From positions 1-10,939 of the forward strand of contig JAQNCU010000068.1 in the NCBI GenBank assembly GCA_029077775.1: a DNA stretch of 10,939 nucleotides, given 5' to 3'. The DNA comes from Acidocella sp. GTDB taxonomy: Bacteria; Pseudomonadota; Alphaproteobacteria; Acetobacterales; Acetobacteraceae. The translations under genes were made by a program, and so were the position numbers. Under the pieces are notes generated by a model. The model was given only the letters and a program-made list of their open reading frames with translations. It ran no database searches and was not told the origin of the DNA. Shown piece by piece: positions 1 through 5,732 of this stretch; the stretch's first letter is position 1, and the number at the start of each line of letters is the position of its first letter.

Positions 1-1
1 C

Positions 2-1741
2 GCCCCTGGCAGCCATGACGCGCTGGATTGGTGGGCAGCGTCCCCGGATGGCGGCCATGTGGCCATCGGCGTCTCGGGCGGGGGCTCCGAGCAATCGGTC
101 CTGCATATCGTGAACACCGCCACCGGCGCCTTGACCCCGGAAATTATCACCCGCGCGCGTTTTGGCGGTGTAAGCTGGCTGCCCGACGGCTCAGGGCTGT
201 TCTACACCCGCCAACCGGATGTTCCCCTGGATAGTGACGCGGCGGAGGAAAACCTGATCTGCTGGTTCCACAAACTTGGCACAGACCCCGCCACCGACAT
301 CAAGGTCATGGGCAGGGGACTCAGCCCGGTGGTTCCTGTCGCGGCGATCGACGACCCGTATGTCGCCGCCACCCCAGGCTCATCGCTCGCCATCGGCACC
401 ATCGTCTCGGGTGTGCAAAACGAGCTTACCGTTTATTCCTCACCACTTGCGGCCTGTGCCGCCGGTCACCCGGACTGGACCCCTATCTGCTCGCCCACCG
501 ATGGCGTCACCAATCTCGCCATACGCGGCGATGATATCTACCTGCTCACCCACAAGCACGCCCCACACTATAAAATCCTGAAAACCAGCGCTTTGAGGCC
601 GGAGATTGCCAACGCGGTCGAGGTGGTTGCCGCATCGGGTTCGATTATCCGCGCCCTCGTCGCCGCGCGTGACGCGCTCTATATCCTCGATCTCGATATG
701 GGCCTTGCGGGCCTGCGCCGTCTCGCCCCGGATGGCAGCATCACCAAAATCGATCTGCCCTTCGCGGGCGCCATCGACCCCGAGACCTTCTATGCCGACA
801 CGCTGCATGACGGTGCCTGGTTCTTCCTGGAAGGCTGGGTGCATCCCACGGTCGTCTGTTATGTCGGCGCGAATGGCATCGTCACGCAAACCGACATCGC
901 CCCGAAACCGCCGATCGACACCAGCCCCTATACCTCGCTCGAAACCGCCGTGACGGCGCGGGACGGCGTTAAAATTCCGCTCTCGATCATCTACCCGCGC
1001 AATTTCAAACGCGACGGCTCAGCGCCGGTATTGCTCTGGGCCTATGGTGCCTATGGCATCAGCGAAGACCCCGCCTTTCTCGCACGCTGGCTGCCTTTTC
1101 TCGATCGCGGCGGCGCGTTTGCCGTCGCCCATGTGCGCGGCGGCGGTGAACTGGGGGAGGATTGGCATCTCGCGGGCCAGAAGCTGAACAAATACCACAC
1201 ATGGCAGGATGATATCGACTGCGCCGAAGCCCTGATCCGCACGCACTGGACGTCGAAAAAACACCTCGCGATCATCGGTGGTTCGGCAGGCGGCATCACG
1301 GTCGGCCGTTTTATGACCGAACGCCCGGACCTCGCGGCGGTGGTGATCGACGAGGTTGGGTCTTCGGACACGCTGCGCCAGGAATTCTCGTCCAACGGCC
1401 CGCCGAACATCCCAGAATTTGGCTCCGTGACCACGCGTGAGGGGTTTATTGGGTTGCGTGCCATGGATTCCTACCAACACGTGCATAATGGCGTAAAATA
1501 TCCATCGGTTCTGCTCACCACCGGCCTGAACGACCCGCGCGTCGCCTCGTGGCAGCCGACCAAGATGACCGCCAGGCTCCAGGCCGCCACGGCCTCAAAA
1601 AACCCTGTGTTGCTGCGGGTGGCGCTCGATGCCGGACACGGCATGGGCTCCACCCGCGGGCAGCAGGACCGGGAGACAGCGGATATCATTGCTTTTGTCC
1701 TGTGGCGCACCGGCGACCCCCGGTTTCAGCCCCCCCGTTGA
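2..1741 (+). CDS. Prolyl oligopeptidase family serine peptidase (S9A), 5'-truncated by window edge
   Basis: Serine peptidase of family S9A, which cleaves short peptides after proline. The reading frame is open from base 2, and residues before the first in-frame start-like codon (GTG at 59) already match the propeller region (LDWWAASPDG), so the true start lies outside the window. The first ~900 bases encode the gating beta-propeller and the rest the alpha/beta hydrolase domain. The catalytic triad is visible: Ser in GGSAGG (codon 1283-1285), Asp in LNDPRV (1532-1534) and His in DAGHGMG (1637-1639). The family signature VRGGGELGEDWH precedes the nucleophile. The nucleophile elbow has Ala where prolyl oligopeptidases usually have Asn (GGSNGG). 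The cellular location cannot be judged because the N-terminus is missing. It ends 54 bases before a tRNA gene and I see no terminator hairpin after it. The family call is secure; substrate preference is inferred. Confidence 0.93.
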   Translation, partial: APGSHDALDWWAASPDGGHVAIGVSGGGSEQSVLHIVNTATGALTPEIITRARFGGVSWLPDGSGLFYTRQPDVPLDSDAAEENLICWFHKLGTDPATDIKVMGRGLSPVVPVAAIDDPYVAATPGSSLAIGTIVSGVQNELTVYSSPLAACAAGHPDWTPICSPTDGVTNLAIRGDDIYLLTHKHAPHYKILKTSALRPEIANAVEVVAASGSIIRALVAARDALYILDLDMGLAGLRRLAPDGSITKIDLPFAGAIDPETFYADTLHDGAWFFLEGWVHPTVVCYVGANGIVTQTDIAPKPPIDTSPYTSLETAVTARDGVKIPLSIIYPRNFKRDGSAPVLLWAYGAYGISEDPAFLARWLPFLDRGGAFAVAHVRGGGELGEDWHLAGQKLNKYHTWQDDIDCAEALIRTHWTSKKHLAIIGGSAGGITVGRFMTERPDLAAVVIDEVGSSDTLRQEFSSNGPPNIPEFGSVTTREGFIGLRAMDSYQHVHNGVKYPSVLLTTGLNDPRVASWQPTKMTARLQAATASKNPVLLRVALDAGHGMGSTRGQQDRETADIIAFVLWRTGDPRFQPPR

Positions 1742-1754
1742 GGTTCAAGCGCCC

Positions 1755-1783
1755 TTGCCTCACCACCCCAACAAAGCTAAATA
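1755..1783 (+). promoter_or_regulatory. Putative sigma70-type promoter of tRNA-Val
   Basis: A -35-like TTGCCT (1755-1760) and a -10-like TAAATA (1778-1783) are separated by exactly 17 bases. Transcription would begin near 1790, a few bases before the mature tRNA 5' end at 1796. Position and spacing fit a tRNA promoter; the call rests only on motif resemblance. Confidence 0.4.
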
Positions 1784-1795
1784 CCGGTCCGGCAT

Positions 1796-1870
1796 GGGCG
1801 CGTAGCGCAGCGGTAGAGCACCACCTTGACATGGTGGGGGTCACAGGTTCAATCCCTGTCGCGCCCACCA
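1796..1870 (+). tRNA. tRNA-Val (anticodon GAC)
   Basis: A complete cloverleaf can be drawn. The acceptor stem GGGCGCG (1796-1802) pairs with CGCGCCC (1860-1866), followed by discriminator A and an encoded CCA (1868-1870). The anticodon stem CCACC (1821-1825) pairs with GGTGG (1833-1837) around loop TTGACAT, giving anticodon GAC at 1828-1830, which reads valine GUC/GUU codons. The T arm ACAGG/CCTGT encloses TTCAATC (1848-1854). The D arm (from 1805) carries GCGC against GAGC with one mismatch, and its loop has the usual AGCGGTAGA form. No second copy of the tRNA 3' end is visible in the window, so nothing suggests use as an integration site here. Confidence 0.97.
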
Positions 1871-1903
1871 AGCCGTTGACAAATATCTATAAAACGCGTG
1901 GCT

Positions 1904-3781
1904 TTATGCCTGTTCTATCATGAACCGGGCGAAGAACGCATGCAGCTCGTCATGGGCCGTGAGCGGCAGGACATTTGCGACGAACTGGTCCGGGCGAACG
2001 ACCACCATCGCGCCCTGCGCCCGGTCGATCCCGCGCAAATCGAAAATATCGGGCCCGTTCCGCTGGTCGGGCGCGAAAGCCTTCTCATAATCGATCAAAC
2101 CGAACCGGCCCTTGCGCGGCAGCAACATTGGCGGCAGCGCCGCGACCTTAAGCTCGCGATGCCCGGACTGAAAAATACCCCGCACATCGATGACAGCGTC
2201 GATATCCCAGCCCGGCCTGGTATATCGCCGTATGGGTGATTGCGCATCCTGCGCCAGATAATCCATCAAGGCGCGCAATGAGGTTTCTCGCGCATCGGCA
2301 AAGGCATAAATCCGCCAGGCACCATCAGCCCGCGCCACGTGGCCGAGCTGAACCGCCTTGGCATCGGCCAGGCGGATGACAGGGGCCGAGGCAAAGCGCA
2401 TCCCGATGGGATAGCCCACGGCCAAAGCCTGGTGCCGGGGCAAGGCGGTCAGATAGGTCGCAGGGTCATAGCGCGTTGCCACCCCGGCAGTGTAGCGTCC
2501 GGACATCGTGAAATAGGTCTGCAACGCGGCGGGGTCGACCCCGCCTGCCTCGGGATGCGCAGGGTCCAGCGGCGGCGAGGCCATGATCCGCGACCATTCC
2601 TTGTCAAAATCGATCAATTGCCGCGCGATCGCATGGCGTTCCACAGTATAGGTGCTTAGCAAATTCGGCCGCGCCAGGCCGCGCAGCACCGCAGCGAGCT
2701 TCCAGCCCAGGCTGAACGTATCCTGCATGGATACATTCATACCCTGACCGGCCTTGGCGCTATGCGTGTGGCAGGCATCACCGGCGATGAACACGCGCGG
2801 CATCTGTGCCCCAACCTGCGCGGCAGGCACATCGTCGAACCGGTCGGTAACGCGCTGGCCGACCTGGTAGACGGCGAACCACACAACCTCCTTCACGTCG
2901 AGGGTATAGGGCTTCAGCACGCGCTGCGCGGTTGCGATCACGGTATCCTGGGTGATCGACCGGAAAGCATCGCGGTGGGCGGGGTCGATCTCACCCAAAT
3001 CCACATAAAGCCGCACCATGTACCCGCCTTCACGCGGGATCAGCAGAATATTGCCGTCATCGGCTGACTGGATTGCCGCCTTCAGCCGGATGTCTGGGAA
3101 ATCTGTCACCGCCAGCATATCCACGACACCCCAGGCATGGTTGGCAAAATCACCCTGCGGCACGGCGCCGATCGTCTCGCGCACCCGGCTATGCGCGCCA
3201 TCGCAACCCACGACGTATTTTGCCCGCAATGTCCTCACCTCCCCGCTCGCCGTGTTTTGGAGTGTGGCCCGAACCGGGTACGCCCCGGCTGCCTCCACGG
3301 TCAGCGTCTCGAACCCCCATCCATAATCGGGTGCCAGCCTGGCGGCAGAGTCGCGCATATGCGTCTCCAGATAGGAGAGCAGCCTCGCTTGATTGACAAT
3401 GAGATGTGGACATTCAGACACGCCATCCTCGGTGTCCTGCACCCGTCCGGCGCGGGTAATTCTGCCCCGGTCATCCGCCGATGGCCGCCAGAATACCGTC
3501 TCATTCACCCAATAGGCTTCGCGCATCAGCTTGCCGCTGAGCCCGAAAGCCTCGAACATCTCGACCGTACGGCAAGCAACCCCATCGGCCTGACCCACTT
3601 TCAGCGGGCCTTCACGACGATCGGTGATACAGGTCCTGACGCCGGGAAATGCCGCGAGCTGCGCGGCCAGCAGCATCCCGGCTGGCCCGGCACCGATAAT
3701 CAGCACGTCCGCCGTCTCGGGCAATGTTGCGGTCTGTATGTCGGGGTCGCCCGAACGATAACCATTGAGATAAAACTGCAC
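1904..3781 (-). CDS. mobA: FAD-dependent aromatic hydroxylase, probable 3-hydroxybenzoate 4-monooxygenase
   Basis: Class A flavoprotein monooxygenase of the phenol 2-monooxygenase / 3-hydroxybenzoate 4-monooxygenase group, 625 aa (MobA proteins are about 640). These enzymes use NAD(P)H and O2 to add a hydroxyl to an aromatic ring; MobA turns 3-hydroxybenzoate into protocatechuate in the cytoplasm. Visible motifs: FAD Rossmann GAGPAG (residues 30-35), the DG motif CDGAHSR (193-199), and the second FAD motif AGDACHTHSAKAGQGMN (333-349). A C-terminal thioredoxin-like domain ends with VRPDQFVANVLPL, typical of this group. The N-terminus MQFYLNGYRSG resembles MobA starts and supports the GTG start at 3781, preceded on this strand by AGGCGGGAG. 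It converges on the tRNA with 33 bases between. No regulator or ring-cleavage gene adjoins it. The family is sure; the exact substrate (3-hydroxybenzoate, phenol or another phenolic) is inferred. Confidence 0.85.
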   Translation of the reverse strand: MQFYLNGYRSGDPDIQTATLPETADVLIIGAGPAGMLLAAQLAAFPGVRTCITDRREGPLKVGQADGVACRTVEMFEAFGLSGKLMREAYWVNETVFWRPSADDRGRITRAGRVQDTEDGVSECPHLIVNQARLLSYLETHMRDSAARLAPDYGWGFETLTVEAAGAYPVRATLQNTASGEVRTLRAKYVVGCDGAHSRVRETIGAVPQGDFANHAWGVVDMLAVTDFPDIRLKAAIQSADDGNILLIPREGGYMVRLYVDLGEIDPAHRDAFRSITQDTVIATAQRVLKPYTLDVKEVVWFAVYQVGQRVTDRFDDVPAAQVGAQMPRVFIAGDACHTHSAKAGQGMNVSMQDTFSLGWKLAAVLRGLARPNLLSTYTVERHAIARQLIDFDKEWSRIMASPPLDPAHPEAGGVDPAALQTYFTMSGRYTAGVATRYDPATYLTALPRHQALAVGYPIGMRFASAPVIRLADAKAVQLGHVARADGAWRIYAFADARETSLRALMDYLAQDAQSPIRRYTRPGWDIDAVIDVRGIFQSGHRELKVAALPPMLLPRKGRFGLIDYEKAFAPDQRNGPDIFDLRGIDRAQGAMVVVRPDQFVANVLPLTAHDELHAFFARFMIEQA

Positions 3782-4232
3782 GTCTCCCGCCTTTTAATTC
3801 TGGATTTAGAGTCACTAGCGTAGCACAGATCGCAGTGCCCGGCGCTGGCGGAATCTCACAACTGAAAACATTGCATAAATTCAACTTCATTCTCAATTCT
3901 CGAGGCAGTGTCTGAATGCAACGACCATTTATAAAAATGCGGTCAAAAACCCTCTCAATACCGCATTAAAATCACATAGGAATCATCAAAATTGACGCAA
4001 TTTCTGGACTTAGCATTAAGCCTGTACAATCTTAGGGTTGTCAGAGACTTATCCGCTTAAAAATTGGTTAGAAACCACAAACCTCGTTGCTTCCTGGCTC
4101 TAGGTTGACTAATTCTGGGTTTCGTAAATGCGAAGATTGCATGTTTCCTTGTGCACAATTCGCGCGGCAAATCCCGAAACTCTACGGGGTGACTTCAGAG
4201 TTTAGATGATTCGTTAGCAGAAGGAACCGGCG
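3782..4232. other. AT-rich intergenic region between divergent genes
   Basis: This 451-base gap separates the minus-strand hydroxylase from the plus-strand small gene and is visibly richer in A and T than its flanks. It contains two short perfect inverted repeats: AAATTG-ACG-CAATTT at 3989-4003 and TGGTT-AGA-AACCA at 4065-4077. Neither is followed by a T-tract, so they look more like protein-binding sites or minor hairpins than terminators. TTGACT occurs at 4105-4110, but no convincing -10 element follows at normal spacing. A 25-codon frame at 4128-4205 has no ribosome-binding site. I find no supported gene here; a small RNA cannot be excluded. Confidence 0.6.
3930..3958 (-). promoter_or_regulatory. 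Candidate promoter for the aromatic hydroxylase gene
   Basis: Read on the minus strand, TTGAGA (3958-3953) and TTTATA (3935-3930) are 17 bases apart, a good sigma70-like arrangement upstream of the GTG start at 3781. It would leave a leader of about 140 bases. The region is AT-rich, so chance matches are likely; treat as a candidate only. Confidence 0.3.
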
Positions 4233-4436
4233 ATGGTCGATATGAGTCACGATTGGGCAGCAAAGGCGCATGAAGACGCGGCAAAAGCCCATATCTCAGC
4301 GGCTGAACTGCACCGGGAGGCGGCTGCGAAAGCTGCCTTTGAGCATTCGGACAGAGCCAACCAGCATTCGCAAAGGGCGCTCAAACTCTCGATGCGTACC
4401 TATTCCACCAATATGCAACTCTCCGCGGCGGATTAA
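4233..4436 (+). CDS. Small Ala/His-rich helical protein with heptad histidines, function unknown
   Basis: Hypothetical 67-residue protein of no family I can name firmly. The ATG at 4233 is preceded by AAGGAA (4221-4226) at 6 bases, a strong ribosome-binding site; a second ATG at 4242 is a weaker choice. No signal peptide or membrane segment is visible, so it is probably cytoplasmic. Residues 9-54 form a repeat: AAKAHED, AAKAHIS, AAELHRE, an 11-residue unit AAAKAAFEHSD, then RANQHSQ and RALKLSM. Histidines fall at 6, 13, 20, 27, 38 and 45, with spacings 7, 7, 7, 11, 7, which puts them on one face of a continuous helix, with Ala-Ala pairs recurring in the same register. Both His codons are used, so this is not simple DNA repetition. 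It is a single-gene unit closed by a terminator. Small His/Ala-rich helical proteins of similar style occur in proteobacteria, by my recollection; metal binding or self-association is speculation. Confidence 0.8.
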   Translation: MVDMSHDWAAKAHEDAAKAHISAAELHREAAAKAAFEHSDRANQHSQRALKLSMRTYSTNMQLSAAD

Positions 4437-4454
4437 TTTCGCCCGCCAGACCAG

Positions 4455-4488
4455 CGCCGGTGAGATAATCCCGGCGGTTTCGTTTTTT
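4455..4488 (+). terminator. Intrinsic terminator of the small His-heptad gene
   Basis: A 6-bp all-GC stem, CGCCGG (4455-4460) with CCGGCG (4471-4476) around a 10-base loop, is followed by TTTCGTTTTTT. It lies 19 bases after the TAA at 4434-4436. It also argues against starting the next gene at the TTG inside the T-tract (4487). Confidence 0.8.
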
Positions 4489-4552
4489 GCCCGCCTTGCT
4501 CGATCCTTGGATTTTCTGCACGGTGACATTACCGGCTGCCAGGATCGCGTTT

Positions 4553-5620
4553 TTGGAACCCATTCTCATCAACGGGCGTTTTACCACCCAGAACATTACC
4601 GGCGTGCAACGTTTTGCAACCGAACTCTCATCCGCACTGGTTTCCGGCACATCCCGCAGGGTCAGTTTGCTCGCCCCCCATGGCGCCGCGCCAAAAGCCG
4701 ATACCTATCAGATCGGCCGCGCCCAAGGGCATCTGTGGGAGCAATGGGACCTGCCGCGCCTGCGCCCGCCCGGTATCCTGCTCAATCTCGGCAACACAGC
4801 GCCCATACTGGCCCGCCGCCAGGTCGCCGTCATCCATGATTGCGGGGTGTTCAGCACGCCGGAAGCTTATTCGGCCAAATTTCGCCTATTGTACAAAGCC
4901 ATGCACACCGCCCTTATCCGGCGTGGCACCCCGATTGTCACGGTCTCCGAATTCTCGAAATCTGAAATCCTGCGCCATCTGCCCGCCCGCCCTGACCAGA
5001 TTTCGGTCATGCCTGAAGGGGCCGACCACGTCGCGCGGATCGGCGAAGACCCCTCCATCCTCGCCCGCCACGGTCTTGCACCGGGGAAATTCGTACTCGC
5101 GGTCGGCACATTATCGGCACATAAAAACCTGGCGGGCCTGCAATCTCTGGCAACCTGTCTGGCCGCCCGAAACATTCCGCTCGTTATCGTGGGCCAGCTC
5201 GGTAATCAGGTGTTCCGCGCCGACGGCACCGCTTTATTGCCCCATCCGGCACAGTATATCGGTCGCGTCACGGATGAGGCGCTGAAATCCCTCTACCGGG
5301 CCGCCGCCTGCTTTGTCTTTCCCTCAAAATACGAGGGCTTCGGCCTGCCCGTCGCCGAGGCCATGGCCAGCCATTGCCCGGTTGTCGCCGCCGATATCCC
5401 CGCCTTGCGCGAAATTTTCGGCAGCGCCGCCCTGTTCTGTAACCCCCACGACCCGGAACATATCACCGCCACAGTCATCGGCGTGCTGGACAACCCCGCC
5501 CTGCAGGACCAGTTGCGCGAACGCGGACAGAAATGCACCGCGGCAATGAGCTGGGCCCGTGCGGCATCTACCATGGTTGCGATCATCGATCGGATTTTTC
5601 CGAGGCAAGTTCACGAATAA
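4553..5620 (+). CDS. Glycosyltransferase family 4 (group 1), mannosyltransferase-like
   Basis: Retaining GT-B glycosyltransferase, about 355 aa, predicted to move a sugar from an NDP-sugar onto a lipid-linked or polysaccharide acceptor at the cytoplasmic side of the inner membrane. The N-terminal acceptor half starts EPILINGRF and has the glycine-containing ITGVQRFATEL loop; the central VIHDCGVF and TVSEFSKSEI segments are typical of this group. The C-terminal nucleotide-sugar half shows the E-x7-E motif EGFGLPVAE (residues 261-269). The frame is open from 4487, inside the upstream terminator. I prefer TTG 4553, which has AGGA (4541-4544) 8 bases upstream and gives the usual family N-terminus; GTG 4523 is the alternative. 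There is no neighbouring polysaccharide cluster, so donor and product are unknown. It converges on the TonB receptor gene. Family secure, start and substrate uncertain. Confidence 0.87.
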   Translation: MEPILINGRFTTQNITGVQRFATELSSALVSGTSRRVSLLAPHGAAPKADTYQIGRAQGHLWEQWDLPRLRPPGILLNLGNTAPILARRQVAVIHDCGVFSTPEAYSAKFRLLYKAMHTALIRRGTPIVTVSEFSKSEILRHLPARPDQISVMPEGADHVARIGEDPSILARHGLAPGKFVLAVGTLSAHKNLAGLQSLATCLAARNIPLVIVGQLGNQVFRADGTALLPHPAQYIGRVTDEALKSLYRAAACFVFPSKYEGFGLPVAEAMASHCPVVAADIPALREIFGSAALFCNPHDPEHITATVIGVLDNPALQDQLRERGQKCTAAMSWARAASTMVAIIDRIFPRQVHE

Positions 5621-5627
5621 TACCAGC

Positions 5628-5655
5628 GCGCGAGGCCGGTGGGGCGGCCGCGCGC
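5628..5655. terminator. Strong GC hairpin after the glycosyltransferase gene, possible terminator
   Basis: GCGCG-A-GGCCG (5628-5638) pairs with CGGCC-G-CGCGC (5645-5655) around a 6-base loop: ten pairs with one internal A-G mismatch. It begins 7 bases after the glycosyltransferase stop. There is no T-tract on either strand, so it is not a canonical intrinsic terminator. It sits between convergent genes, where a bidirectional stop would be expected. Confidence 0.35.
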
Positions 5656-5677
5656 CGGAAACCTATCCGATACCGAG

Positions 5678-5694
5678 CGTCATTCTTTATGACG
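5678..5694. repeat. Small inverted repeat in the convergent intergenic gap
   Basis: CGTCAT (5678-5683) and ATGACG (5689-5694) form a perfect 6-bp stem with a 5-base loop. A second small repeat, TTAGT-ATAAC-ACTAA, follows at 5696-5710. Neither is followed by a run of T on either strand. They may help end transcripts from the convergent genes; evidence is structural only. Confidence 0.35.
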
Positions 5695-5732
5695 ATTAGT
5701 ATAACACTAAAACCTCAAAACACTTGCCGATT

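Noticed and set aside
1796..1870. tRNA-Val as an integration site of a genomic island
   Set aside because: No integrase gene and no repeated copy of the tRNA 3' end is visible in the window.
1686..1871. Minus-strand ORF beginning MVGATGIEPVTP
   Set aside because: It is the antisense of the tRNA-Val gene; this start is a well-known spurious protein annotation produced by reading across tRNA genes.
1876..1892. TTGACA followed by TATAAA downstream of the tRNA
   Set aside because: The two boxes are only about 6 bases apart, far too close for a promoter, and would drive transcription antisense into the hydroxylase gene.
3137..3823. 228-codon plus-strand ORF opposite the hydroxylase
   Set aside because: It is a shadow of the minus-strand monooxygenase, with no recognisable motif and no ribosome-binding context.
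3992..4030. TTGACG and TACAAT as a plus-strand promoter
   Set aside because: The spacer is 27 bases, well outside the working range.
4128..4205. 25-codon ORF upstream of the small His-heptad gene, possible leader peptide
   Set aside because: No Shine-Dalgarno sequence and no attenuator-like structure before the next gene.
4270..4839. 189-codon ORF overlapping the small protein and the glycosyltransferase
   Set aside because: It crosses an intrinsic terminator and is out of frame with two better-supported genes; its composition is that of a shadow frame.
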